A DNA stretch of 24,574 bases from Candidatus Iainarchaeum sp. (GCA_028691435.1 JAQUZG010000009.1:1-24574); one strand, 5' to 3'. Shown: positions 8,708-18,154, counted from the stretch's first letter. A program made the numbers and translations. The notes: generated from the sequence alone by a model not told the origin.

Positions 8708-10252
8708 ATGTTAGATTTTAAATTATCAAATTGTTTAAACAACAAAGGATTTAATATGTTTACAATCCTTGTTGCATCTATAATCATAATTGTTGGAATG
8801 ATGCTAATTGTAAATCTTGTAAAAACTGAAGAATCAATTAATAATCAAATTTATTCAATGTATGACAATTATAAATTAAATGATATTGCAGCTATTGCTA
8901 GGTCGGATGCGATTCAAACTTTTAATTATAAATTTAGAACTGCTATGGAAGAATATCTTTCAAATGATAAATTGTCTGAAACAGGATTTGCCCCTATATA
9001 TGCTTTTAGAAGTAGGGATGATCTTGGGATGGATAAATTAAAATCAACTTTTTTTTATAATGTTTTAACAACTCCATTGCAAGAAGGAGAAGATGTTGAT
9101 GTTGCCAAAGGAAGACTGATGGAACAAATTGCAGAATATGTAAGTGATTCAACAATAAAAGAATTAGTTACTCAAAAAAGTTATGGAACAAAATATTATG
9201 TAAGACTTGATGTTGCATCTTATGATAACACTGGACAATCAACTGATTCTACTACTGATTTAGATAATGCTAAAAATAGTTTTAAAGAAGTCTTACTTGA
9301 AGCAGTTGATGAAGAAAATATAACAGCTGATGAATTTTTACAATTAATTGATTGTGATGAAGGAAGTTGTGAGAACGGATCATTTTATTTAAAAATTCCA
9401 TTAAGTAAAGTTAATCCAGAAGTTTTTGATAAACTTCCAAAAATAATTGTAAAAGATTTAATAACAAAAGAAGAAATAAAATTTCATATCTTACCAAAAA
9501 ACGATTTACTAATTTATTTCCCCACAAGATATTTCAAAGTATTGTATAATGCACAAAAAGTTGCAAGTGAAGTCTATAATGAAAATGAACTAAAAGACCT
9601 AATGCTTGGAGCATGTGATGGGGGATGTAACTCACGAACAAATATTGATAATGCTTTAACTGGTGATAGAGAAAATGGAGCTTGTGGAGAAACAGTTACA
9701 ATAACCAATAATGAACTTGATACATATCAACTTTCAACAAGTTATGAGCCAGATGATCCAATACCTGGATTAAATATTTTACAAGCAATTTCAGGTATGA
9801 GAGTGTGTGATAGTATTTATGGAAGTAATGAAGATGTGAGAGATGAACCATTTTATAATTTTAATGTATTTAATTTTCCAACTGTTTCTCCAACAGGATT
9901 AAGTGCAAATTCGACAATTATTCCAGTTAGTCAAAGTACATTAAATCTCACTGCAATTAATTGTCCAGCATACAAAATTTCTACTGATGTTTTTGGAACA
10001 AAAACTGTAAAAATTTCTAATGGGGGAGATGAAATATCAAATGCTAGGCTTTCTTGTTCAGCTTTGTCTTCAGTGAGTGTTCAAACTGTTTATGTTGAAA
10101 CAGATGACAAGTATATTATAAATGGTCAAAAAAGATATTTTAAAATAGGTATTTTTAAAGAATTAAACAATAAACAAAATATGAATTTTTCAGAACCAAT
10201 CTGTGTTAACACAAACACAACTGGTGAAAAAAGTTGTAAAAGTAAAAAATAA
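8708..10252 (+). CDS. Membrane-anchored extracellular protein with pilin-like N-terminus
   Basis: A 514-aa protein. A short polar leader ending N-N-K-G-F is followed by one hydrophobic helix (about 17-38), then a charged segment (K-T-E-E-S) and a long soluble region. A K-G-F junction just before a hydrophobic helix resembles type IV prepilin (class III) signal sequences, which are cut after the Gly. However, the residue at +5 is Thr instead of the usual Glu, so this assignment is tentative; a plain signal anchor is the alternative. The soluble part starts helical (about 45-145), continues as mixed alpha/beta, and has Cys-rich loops (D-C-D-E-G-S-C near 215; G-A-C-D-G-G-C near 301) that suggest disulfides outside the cell. 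It sits 80 nt after giant gene 1 and about 145 nt before giant gene 2 on the same strand, so it may be a partner subunit. The family is not recognised. Confidence 0.75.
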   Translation: MLDFKLSNCLNNKGFNMFTILVASIIIIVGMMLIVNLVKTEESINNQIYSMYDNYKLNDIAAIARSDAIQTFNYKFRTAMEEYLSNDKLSETGFAPIYAFRSRDDLGMDKLKSTFFYNVLTTPLQEGEDVDVAKGRLMEQIAEYVSDSTIKELVTQKSYGTKYYVRLDVASYDNTGQSTDSTTDLDNAKNSFKEVLLEAVDEENITADEFLQLIDCDEGSCENGSFYLKIPLSKVNPEVFDKLPKIIVKDLITKEEIKFHILPKNDLLIYFPTRYFKVLYNAQKVASEVYNENELKDLMLGACDGGCNSRTNIDNALTGDRENGACGETVTITNNELDTYQLSTSYEPDDPIPGLNILQAISGMRVCDSIYGSNEDVRDEPFYNFNVFNFPTVSPTGLSANSTIIPVSQSTLNLTAINCPAYKISTDVFGTKTVKISNGGDEISNARLSCSALSSVSVQTVYVETDDKYIINGQKRYFKIGIFKELNNKQNMNFSEPICVNTNTTGEKSCKSKK

Positions 10253-10263
10253 TTAATTATTTA
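10248..10263 (+). repeat. AT-only palindrome across the pilin-like gene's stop codon
   Basis: AAATAATTAATTATTT is a perfect 16-nt palindrome containing the TAA stop (10250-10252), followed by A/T-only sequence. It could form a small 3'-end structure. With only A and T and no loop, chance is a real possibility. Confidence 0.25.
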
Positions 10264-10289
10264 AAAAATAAAATATTATTCTTTAACTA

Positions 10290-10357
10290 GATATATTTAA
10301 ATTAAATATGTATAATAAATTGTTTATATCTCAACAATAAATAGCAATATTTATTAA
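10290..10357 (+). promoter_or_regulatory. Candidate promoter region for giant gene 2
   Basis: The spacer between the pilin-like gene and giant gene 2 holds several TATA-like elements: ATATATTTAAATTA at 10291-10304, TTTATATC at 10323-10330 and TTTATTAA at 10350-10357. The last is centred about 44 nt before ATG 10398, close to the spacing for giant gene 3, and would place a start near 10380, downstream of the alternative ATG at 10377. The choice among them is uncertain. Confidence 0.28.
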
Positions 10358-10388
10358 TGAAAAAATTGTAATATTAATGGTACTTGAT

Positions 10389-10394
10389 AGTGAT
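10389..10394 (+). promoter_or_regulatory. Shine-Dalgarno AGTGAT deciding the start of giant gene 2
   Basis: AGTGAT lies 3 nt before ATG 10398. The upstream in-frame ATG at 10377 has no such element. Starting at 10398 also gives an N-terminus (M-G-F-S-D-S-I-K-D-F-Y-F-S) that aligns without gaps with giant 3 (M-G-I-T-D-K-L-K-E-I-Y-F-S). Confidence 0.6.
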
Positions 10395-10397
10395 TTT

Positions 10398-13300
10398 ATG
10401 GGTTTTTCAGATAGTATAAAAGATTTTTATTTTTCAATGGAAGATAAATGGTATTCTTTTATAGATAATATCTCATCAAAAGTTCCGGTTGTTGGAACAA
10501 TAATTGATAAAATTGAAGAAAAAAATATTCCTTCTTTTCCATTATTTGCTGGAATATTTTCATTAGTAATTTTAATTATTTTATTCTCTATATTTTATAT
10601 TGGATTCAATCAAACAATTACTGTTAGTGTTGTTGATGATTATGATGATGTAATTGTTGGTGCAACAGTATCATTAATTAATGATGGGGTTACTGTTCAG
10701 ACTTTAACTACTGATTCTACTGGAAAAGTTTCGTTTTTTGTTCCAAATGGAAATTATAATATAAATGTTTTAAAAGATGGGTATGAATCAAATTCTATAT
10801 CTTATTTAACTGCTGGAGAAAATAAAATCACTTTATCAAAAGATACCAAATCGACATTAAAAACAGTTGCTCTTAGAAGTGAAAGTGGAGCAATAATTAG
10901 TGGAAATGGAACAGTAAAATATATTTGTAAATCAACTGGAAAAGAATATGTTGCAACTTATTCATCAGGCTCTTTTAAAGCCGATTTCTCAGAATGTAGT
11001 GAAATAGAAATAACATCTGTTCAAGGGTATGACTTAATTGCTGGCGTAATTTCTTTTTCTGGTGAAAGTAATGCAACAGTAAAACAAATTGCAACACAAT
11101 CTGGAAATGTAATCGTAAATTTAACAATGGGGGAAACTGATTCACAATCAATTCCTGCTGGTGTAAGTGTAATGCTTGTTGGTGAAGATAATGTGCCAAA
11201 GAAAACAGAATTAACAACAACTACTGGGACAGTTTATTTTACTGGCGTGCCAACAAAAAAATATTATATTTATATACATGATGATCAAGGGAGAGTAAAA
11301 GATTATGATGGAAGTAAATTAACTGGTGAAATCAAAGAACTAACATCATCAACAAATTTACAATTTAATATTAAACTTGAAACAACACTTACAAGTAAAA
11401 TAACTGTTAATGTAAAAGACTCATCTACAAATCAACCAATTTCTGGAGCAAAGGTTGAATTAAAAGAAAAAACAAATGGTGTAGTAGTTTCACAAGCATA
11501 TTCACAAGCAACAGGCCAAGTAATTTTTAATGTTTCACAAAATTCAAAATATTATTTATCAGTAGAACAAGATCAATACCAAATTGGTAATGTAAAGGAA
11601 GTAATGAGTGATTCTGAAGTTGAATTTTTACTTACAAAATCAAGTGCAATAAATTCACAAAGTCTATTAGTTTATGTTGTTGATAGTGAAAATAATTTTG
11701 TATCAAATGCCAAAGTTTCATTAATGAGAACAGATTTGACTATTCCTTTATCAACTAAAACAAGTGATGCGGCAGGAATTGCAGAATTTAAAAATATTGA
11801 ACTTGGCACATATTATATTAAAGCAATAAAAGAAGGATTTTCAACAGAATTAAACTCAGCTGCAATAAGTATAGAAGCAAGAAAACAAAATACAATTACT
11901 GTTAATCTTGAAATTGCAAAAGGAATAATTGATGTAAGTGTACTTGGACAAAATTTAGAAGTATTTTCAGGCACTACTGTTAAAGCAATGAATTATTTTA
12001 CAAACACTCTTGAAGACTTACAAGTAACAAACGAAACCGGAGTAGCAACTTTTAATATTAGGGCAGACAAACAAGTATATTTTGTTGCTGAAAAAGCAGA
12101 TTATTTAAATTATTATACTTCTTTGGTTTACCCTGACGCAGAAGGATTAATATCAAAAACAATTTATATGCAAAAAGACCCTGGCACAATTAAAGCAAAA
12201 ATAGTTAATATATCTAATTCAGCTGGTGTTTTAGCTACTGGCGATGGTGAAGAGACTTCAATTTCGCAAGGTTCTTATGATATTAAAGGACTATTAATTT
12301 TACCAAAAGGAAATTATAATGAAGCTGGATTTTTCTTAATGACAGGAAACAATGAAAATGAAATAACAAACTATATGGCAAAAGATAACATATACATAAC
12401 ACAAGCTTCTTCAATTGGTTATAACTTACAAAAAGGAACAACTTACTCTCCTACAAACGGTTATGCAATAGATTCAAAAAATTTAACAACATCTGACAGT
12501 AAATGGGTTAATGTAAAATTTAAGAATATAAAAGAAGGAGTATATGAAACTGATGCAAAAATAGTTATTGGTGAAGTTAATGGAAATATTGATTTATGGT
12601 ATAGAGGGTACGCAAAAGGAAACACTGTTTTAAGATATCCTACATCATCAGGCACAAATGAATTTTATTCAAATTTATCACTTGAAAGATTACAAAAAGG
12701 AATAAATACAATTTGTAAAAATGATTTTTGTAGAAGTTTTTCAATTACAACATTATCTGGATCTGCGAGTGGCACAGTAAAAGATATAAAAAATGATTTT
12801 ACTGCAAAACAAGATGTAACTTACAAATTAGCAGCAGATGTGTTAAGTAATTCACAAATAAACCAAGGAATATTAAAATTAAATAAAAGTGGAATTAGTA
12901 TTCAAAGTGTAAAAGTAAATGGGAAATTAGTTAATGTTGAAACATTAGAAAATATTGCTCTTGGAAACATAAGTGAAAACCAATTAATCAAAATCGAAAT
13001 TGAATTTATTGCTGTTAAAAGTGGAACAAGTGCAATTGGTTTAACTATTAGTTCATCAACAAAACAATTATTTGATGAAAAAATTGTAGTAAAAGTTTTA
13101 GCAAACAAAAAAATGACTTTAGATTTTACACCAAAACAAATAATTCCATATATTGCAAATCAAATGTTCTTTGAATTAAGTGATGGAAATAATCCTTTAG
13201 AAAATGCAATAATTGAAATTTATAATGATGATACTTATTTAGGGACTACTTCAACAACAATTGAAGGTCTTGCTGAATTTTTAATCCCTGCTCCAAGAGT

Positions 13301-16300
13301 TGGAGACAATATAAAAATAAAAGTAATGAGTGAAGGGTATGATAATTTAGAAATAGAAAAAACTGTTGATACATCAATAGTTTCTGTTGTGCCTAATTCA
13401 ATTAATCAAACAATAAAACTTAGAGAATCACGAAGTGTAGAAGAAGAATTATATTTAGAAAATAATACTACAAGTAAAATGATATTAAAAAGTATTGACA
13501 TCTCTGGAGATATTACAAAATATGTTGATGTAACTGTTGATGAATCACAAATCGGACAAACAATTGATGTTGATGGAAACATGTCTATGTTTGTTGAAAT
13601 GGCTCCAAATGCACTAGGTCAAAGAATTACATCTCCAATAACAATTAGTGGAAAAATAAATGTTGAAGTGACTGTTGAAAATTCAAGACAATCATTTATT
13701 ACAACAGTTCCAATAAGTGTAAGACTAACATTCCCTGGATATTTAGATAGTTTAGATTGTCTAAGTGTAGATAAAGGTGAAATTGAATTTATTACTGGTG
13801 AAAATGAAGCAACACAAACAATAACATTAAAGAATAATTGTTTAGCCGAAGGAACAAAAGTTTTACTTCATAATATTTCTGCAAAACTTGATGATTCAAG
13901 TAATTTTGGTTCAATTGTTGCAGTAACTTCATCAAACGGATCAAACACAATAACTACTGATTCAAAAGTAATTATGGATATACTTGATTATGGAACTGAA
14001 GAAACAATCACATTAAAATTTGCACCAAATACTACGTTTGATTCAGGTGAACAAGAATTAAATTTCATCTTAACATCTGAGAACATTATTAATGAAACAG
14101 AAAAAGAAACAATTGAAAACAAAATACCTTTAACAATAACATTTAGTAATTTATCAAAATGTCTTGAAATAAAAATGCCAGAAGAAGGATTAATCCTTGA
14201 TGCACTTGATTTATCTTATAGATTAAATTCATTAAATAATTCCAATATATTTGGTGGTTATTCACAAGGTATTCCTCAAGGATACTCTTACCAAAATGGA
14301 TATGGTGCACAATCTTATCCTTATATGATGGGATATATGAATTATTCAAATATAAATTCTCAAAATACAATGATTGAAGAATTATCACAAAATTCATTTA
14401 AAATTACTAATAATTGTCCACAACCAATAGATATTCAACTTGATGTTGATTCAAAATTAAATGCTTCAGTTGATAAATTAACTTTAGACACAGACGATAG
14501 TGAAACAATAACTGTTACTCCTGGATATGTTCTTGGAAAATATAAAATTGTAGTAAATGCAAAAATTAGTGAAAGTAAATTAAAAAATCAAAAATTAAAA
14601 ACAATTAGTGTACTAGTAAGAAAACTTGGCGATATAGACAAAGATTGTGTAAAAACAAATGTTTCATTGATTAATTTAAATTCATTTATTTACGAAACAA
14701 AAACATACCAAATATATAATTATTGTTATGATTCAGGAATAAGATTAGCTACAAATAACACAGCTACACTTCAATGTGACACAACAAACTTCAATATGAC
14801 TGATTCAACTAACACAGTTATTACAAATGATATTTATTCTAATGCAACTACAGTTACAACTGGGGCTAACCAAGTTATTGCAAATGCATCTTGCAAAACT
14901 AGTGCTTGTGCTATGATTAATGGAACAAGAACATATTCACAAAATGTAAAACAATCAGATACTGGTTCAATAGAAGAAATAACATTTGAAGTGCTTCCAT
15001 CAACTCAATACATTGCACAAAAGAAATTATTTGATTCTTCATCAAGTTCATATGGGTTATTTAATAGTTTAATTAATATCAGACAATGGGCAACAGAAAC
15101 AGATGCAAGAACAAGTGTATATGGACGATTAAATGTAAATTACACTAACCAATATGGTGTAAGTCAATGTATGGAATTCCCAATTACTATACAAGATAGT
15201 TGGAGAGTTGGAGAAAGTATTGACTCGGCAATTAACTGGGGAGATACAAGTGCAAAAGCAAGTGAATGTGTAAGTGGATATGAAAAAGAAAGAGCTTTAA
15301 ACATAGTTGAATATTGGACAAAAAAATATAGTTTAAGTAAAGAAGTTTCTACTAAAAATGGGGCTGTGCCAGATTCTGAATATCAAGGATCAAGTTACAC
15401 TTATATTGCAGATCCAACAGCAATAAAAATAGGTGCTGGACCATCAACAAATAGTAATTTACAAAGTCAAAATTTATCATATTATTTAACACTTCAACAA
15501 AATAATTTAAAGAAATTACAAGAACAAGCTTCAAAAGATAATAAAAATGATTCATCAGTTTCAACAGCAAAAGAATGTGGGATACTTGACTCAATAAGTG
15601 ACTTAAAATATACTAAAGAAATTGGCGGAGTAAATATTTCTGTTTTATCAACAAATGATGGAAGTTTATTAAATAATACACTTGGTCCAAATTTAATGGT
15701 TCAATTTGACAGAAGTGGAATAAAACACAATTGTGTTTATGTAAATATTCCAGTTACTGGAAAAGTAAAAAGGGCAATTAATTTTGATAGTGCTGAAGTT
15801 GCATGGAACTTAAAAGCAATAATAACAAAACAAGGTTATGAATACAAAGGAAATACAAACGAATGTTATTCATTAGGTGGAACAGAAGACACTTGTACAA
15901 CTATAATGAATCAAAAAATACAAGATAATTCAAATGCTACTGCACAAACAATACTTAAAGCAATAACTGATGCAAGAGCTGACTGTGCTAATCAAATAAC
16001 AATTGAAATGATTGAAACTCAATTAAAACTTTCAAAAGATAATGCAAACAAAAAATGTGCTGTTGATTTAAGTGTTTATTCATTTGATAAAATAAATGTA
16101 TTAAATTGGACAGATATTGCTGAAAATGAAAAAATTGATTACTGTACAAAGAACTTTTGTAATGATGAGATGTTAGTAAAATTCTTAGATACTAGAGCAA
16201 ATAAAATTGTTGCTTTAATTAGTAGTTATACTAATGGTAAATTAAGTGAATTGTACAAACAAGCTACACCATTACCTATTAATGAAATTAATTTCTACAC

Positions 16301-17615
16301 ATCTGACACTGGGCTTGTTGAAGTACCTTTAATACTAAATTATGCTGCTGCAACAAAAACGGCTGTTACTGATGCAAAAACTGAAACTGGATATATTTCT
16401 GCAATTAATACAATGAAAAATGATTTAGAAACATTGAACACTGCTAATAAGGGTTCATTAATTTTAGCTGTAAAATTAAATGATACTCAAAAAAGTGCTT
16501 TAATAAATGCGGGATTTGCTATTGGGACAAATGAAGCTTATATGACAATTACACAATATGCGCAAATTTTAGGACAAGTTGTTGATAATGATGATTGTAA
16601 AACTGCAGATCCATGCACAGTTACTATTGATAGTGTTAATTTTACTTTTACAAAAGATTTAATGGCTTATATTTCAATAGCTGAAAATTCAAGAATAATT
16701 AAAGGTGTTAAAGTTACTGATGTTGCTACAAAATCTATTGAAAATTTACCTTTAATTGAATTAATCTATTCTCAAAATAAAAACTTAAATGAAATTCATA
16801 AACTTGCTGTAATGAACAATACATTAAAACAAATAAATGGTGAATTAGTTGGAAGTGTTTATTTGACAAAAGTTGGAACAATTGAAAATAAATTCCTTCA
16901 AGGTTCAAAGATAGAAACTAGTGAATTAAATGACAAATCAATAGGTGTTTATGATGCTGAACTTGATATTGATTTAAGTAATTTAAGTTCTAATCCATCA
17001 ACTAAATTCACAGTAACATTAACTGCAGTTGATTCAACAAATTTAATTGGAACAAAAGCAAAAGAAAATGTATTCTTAAAATCAGGATTTAATTTTATAC
17101 CGGGTGTTGGTTTCACAGATTCAACAAATAAAATAATTATGACTGAAAGTACATTCTATGATAGAGAACCAATTAAAATTACTGCAAATTTAAATGCTAA
17201 CCTTGAAGAATTAGCATATCAACCAGTAATTGACAATTCAACAGATCATTTAATCAACTGGTATATGAATTCAAATTTAGTAAATGATTCAAAAGAATTA
17301 AATTGGTTTAAATTAACAAAAGGAAAAACAGCTGCTGCAAAAACATATAAAGGAATAATTTATATGCCTCAAAATGAAGTAATAAAAATCAAAGGTTCAA
17401 CAAATCCATCATCATTAACATTTACAAGTGTATTAAATAGCAATAATACTCAAACAATAAATTTAAATGAAAATGGATCACAATATGATCCAGCAGTGTC
17501 AAATAGTTTAACTGAAAAACAAATCCTTGAATACTTAAAAGATAAAACAAAAGGACTAGTTTGTGTTGATGAAAAAAGTAACATAATCTGGAACGAAACA
17601 GAATTAATTAAATAA
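10398..17615 (+). CDS. Giant membrane-anchored surface protein 2 (Ig-like stalk, Y/G/Q-rich insert, Cys-rich distal part)
   Basis: About 2405 aa, a paralog of giants 1 and 3. The cytoplasmic N-terminus carries M-E-D-K-W-Y, followed by a P-V-V-G...I-E...I-P-S-F segment and one transmembrane helix (about 48-70). Residues about 75-595 are five or so carboxypeptidase-regulatory-like beta-sandwich repeats (for example I-S-G-A-K-V, V-S-N-A-K-V). The shared unnamed domain spans about 600-790 (G-F-F-L-M-T-G at 644, K-W at 702-703). Another sandwich (about 905-990) and a DUF11-like Ig domain follow. Paired-Cys modules are C1121/C1148, C1255/C1340 (with a Tyr/Gly/Gln-rich insert near 1285-1320) and C1417/C1443. 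The distal 900 residues have many cysteines and mixed helix and strand, with no Gly-rich hydrophobic segment as in the other two giants. An in-frame ATG at 10377 would add 7 residues but is less likely. Many N-x-S/T sites would allow glycosylation. Inferred role: cell-surface stalk. No enzyme motif is recognised. Confidence 0.85.
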   Translation: MGFSDSIKDFYFSMEDKWYSFIDNISSKVPVVGTIIDKIEEKNIPSFPLFAGIFSLVILIILFSIFYIGFNQTITVSVVDDYDDVIVGATVSLINDGVTVQTLTTDSTGKVSFFVPNGNYNINVLKDGYESNSISYLTAGENKITLSKDTKSTLKTVALRSESGAIISGNGTVKYICKSTGKEYVATYSSGSFKADFSECSEIEITSVQGYDLIAGVISFSGESNATVKQIATQSGNVIVNLTMGETDSQSIPAGVSVMLVGEDNVPKKTELTTTTGTVYFTGVPTKKYYIYIHDDQGRVKDYDGSKLTGEIKELTSSTNLQFNIKLETTLTSKITVNVKDSSTNQPISGAKVELKEKTNGVVVSQAYSQATGQVIFNVSQNSKYYLSVEQDQYQIGNVKEVMSDSEVEFLLTKSSAINSQSLLVYVVDSENNFVSNAKVSLMRTDLTIPLSTKTSDAAGIAEFKNIELGTYYIKAIKEGFSTELNSAAISIEARKQNTITVNLEIAKGIIDVSVLGQNLEVFSGTTVKAMNYFTNTLEDLQVTNETGVATFNIRADKQVYFVAEKADYLNYYTSLVYPDAEGLISKTIYMQKDPGTIKAKIVNISNSAGVLATGDGEETSISQGSYDIKGLLILPKGNYNEAGFFLMTGNNENEITNYMAKDNIYITQASSIGYNLQKGTTYSPTNGYAIDSKNLTTSDSKWVNVKFKNIKEGVYETDAKIVIGEVNGNIDLWYRGYAKGNTVLRYPTSSGTNEFYSNLSLERLQKGINTICKNDFCRSFSITTLSGSASGTVKDIKNDFTAKQDVTYKLAADVLSNSQINQGILKLNKSGISIQSVKVNGKLVNVETLENIALGNISENQLIKIEIEFIAVKSGTSAIGLTISSSTKQLFDEKIVVKVLANKKMTLDFTPKQIIPYIANQMFFELSDGNNPLENAIIEIYNDDTYLGTTSTTIEGLAEFLIPAPRVGDNIKIKVMSEGYDNLEIEKTVDTSIVSVVPNSINQTIKLRESRSVEEELYLENNTTSKMILKSIDISGDITKYVDVTVDESQIGQTIDVDGNMSMFVEMAPNALGQRITSPITISGKINVEVTVENSRQSFITTVPISVRLTFPGYLDSLDCLSVDKGEIEFITGENEATQTITLKNNCLAEGTKVLLHNISAKLDDSSNFGSIVAVTSSNGSNTITTDSKVIMDILDYGTEETITLKFAPNTTFDSGEQELNFILTSENIINETEKETIENKIPLTITFSNLSKCLEIKMPEEGLILDALDLSYRLNSLNNSNIFGGYSQGIPQGYSYQNGYGAQSYPYMMGYMNYSNINSQNTMIEELSQNSFKITNNCPQPIDIQLDVDSKLNASVDKLTLDTDDSETITVTPGYVLGKYKIVVNAKISESKLKNQKLKTISVLVRKLGDIDKDCVKTNVSLINLNSFIYETKTYQIYNYCYDSGIRLATNNTATLQCDTTNFNMTDSTNTVITNDIYSNATTVTTGANQVIANASCKTSACAMINGTRTYSQNVKQSDTGSIEEITFEVLPSTQYIAQKKLFDSSSSSYGLFNSLINIRQWATETDARTSVYGRLNVNYTNQYGVSQCMEFPITIQDSWRVGESIDSAINWGDTSAKASECVSGYEKERALNIVEYWTKKYSLSKEVSTKNGAVPDSEYQGSSYTYIADPTAIKIGAGPSTNSNLQSQNLSYYLTLQQNNLKKLQEQASKDNKNDSSVSTAKECGILDSISDLKYTKEIGGVNISVLSTNDGSLLNNTLGPNLMVQFDRSGIKHNCVYVNIPVTGKVKRAINFDSAEVAWNLKAIITKQGYEYKGNTNECYSLGGTEDTCTTIMNQKIQDNSNATAQTILKAITDARADCANQITIEMIETQLKLSKDNANKKCAVDLSVYSFDKINVLNWTDIAENEKIDYCTKNFCNDEMLVKFLDTRANKIVALISSYTNGKLSELYKQATPLPINEINFYTSDTGLVEVPLILNYAAATKTAVTDAKTETGYISAINTMKNDLETLNTANKGSLILAVKLNDTQKSALINAGFAIGTNEAYMTITQYAQILGQVVDNDDCKTADPCTVTIDSVNFTFTKDLMAYISIAENSRIIKGVKVTDVATKSIENLPLIELIYSQNKNLNEIHKLAVMNNTLKQINGELVGSVYLTKVGTIENKFLQGSKIETSELNDKSIGVYDAELDIDLSNLSSNPSTKFTVTLTAVDSTNLIGTKAKENVFLKSGFNFIPGVGFTDSTNKIIMTESTFYDREPIKITANLNANLEELAYQPVIDNSTDHLINWYMNSNLVNDSKELNWFKLTKGKTAAAKTYKGIIYMPQNEVIKIKGSTNPSSLTFTSVLNSNNTQTINLNENGSQYDPAVSNSLTEKQILEYLKDKTKGLVCVDEKSNIIWNETELIK
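14247..14357 (+). repeat. Tyr/Gly/Gln-rich low-complexity segment inside giant protein 2
   Basis: The coding sequence here gives about 37 residues dominated by Tyr, Gly, Gln, Ser, Asn and Met (G-G-Y-S-Q-G, Q-G-Y-S-Y-Q-N-G-Y-G, Y-P-Y-M-M-G-Y-M). It lies between the two cysteines of one module, lengthening their spacing to 84 residues against 23-30 elsewhere. The composition is prion-like or adhesive in character. The paralogs lack it at this point. Confidence 0.7.
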
Positions 17616-17637
17616 ATTTTATTTAATTAATTTCAAT
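17602..17637 (+). terminator. 15-bp perfect inverted repeat plus T-tract over the end of giant gene 2
   Basis: AATTAATTAAATAAA (17602-17616) and its exact complement (17618-17632) are separated by one base, and a TTTTT run follows at 17636-17640 after TCAA. The repeat covers the stop codon of giant gene 2 (17613-17615). A long stem followed by T residues is terminator-like. It could also limit read-through into the small membrane-protein gene, whose start is only 41 nt beyond the stop. Confidence 0.5.
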
Positions 17638-17646
17638 TTTTATAAT

Positions 17647-17651
17647 GGTGA
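17647..17651 (+). promoter_or_regulatory. Shine-Dalgarno GGTGA deciding the start of the small membrane-protein gene
   Basis: GGTGA is the best match in the window to the anti-SD sequence and ends 5 nt before ATG 17657. It overlaps the in-frame ATG at 17645, so the downstream ATG is the probable start. Confidence 0.65.
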
Positions 17652-17656
17652 AAAAA

Positions 17657-18154
17657 ATGGATTTTAAAAAAATAATGATTTTATTTTTTTCACTATCAAT
17701 TTTATTTATTTCATTCATAATTGCATTTTTCTTATTTAATGAAAATCAAATAATCTTTAACTTCTCAACATTACCTCTTACATTTATTACACTAGCATTT
17801 TTTATATTTGGAATAGTTGCATTTGGTTATCTTTCTTTTATTCCTTCAATTTTAATTGGAGTGTCTTTTGGTTCACAAAAAAACATTTTACTTTTACTTT
17901 ATTTAGTTCCTATTACCTTAGCAAGTTTTGCAGGAATTAGTCTTGGCCAAAATCTAAAAAACGATTTTGATAAAAAAGATGTATTTTTTAAAAATTGGAA
18001 ATCAATATTGATTTTAATCATAATTGCATTAATCATTTCAATTTCAATTGACTTATTTTTACCAACCATCATAAATTTAATACCTCAATTAGATTTCTTT
18101 AATGATTCTGGACAAACAACTGGAAACTTTTTTGAAAATTTATTTAGAAAATAA
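17657..18154 (+). CDS. Small four-helix membrane protein, possibly SpoIIM/DUF95-like
   Basis: A 165-aa, very hydrophobic protein with about four transmembrane helices (roughly 6-28, 36-60, 74-97 and 112-134) and a soluble, Asn/Phe-rich C-terminus (about 135-165). The pattern of a helix ending near F-A-G-I-S-L-G, a charged linker (K-N-D-F-D-K-K-D), a long Ile/Leu helix, then D-L-F-L-P-T-I is reminiscent of stage II sporulation protein M (DUF95) proteins, which are common in archaea including non-sporulating ones and have no settled function. This match is from memory of the pattern and is weak. Start 17657 is chosen from the GGTGA 5 nt upstream; ATG 17645 would add M-V-K-K. The gene closely follows giant gene 2 on the same strand and could share its transcript if the intervening palindrome is leaky. 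Confidence 0.7.
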   Translation: MDFKKIMILFFSLSILFISFIIAFFLFNENQIIFNFSTLPLTFITLAFFIFGIVAFGYLSFIPSILIGVSFGSQKNILLLLYLVPITLASFAGISLGQNLKNDFDKKDVFFKNWKSILILIIIALIISISIDLFLPTIINLIPQLDFFNDSGQTTGNFFENLFRK

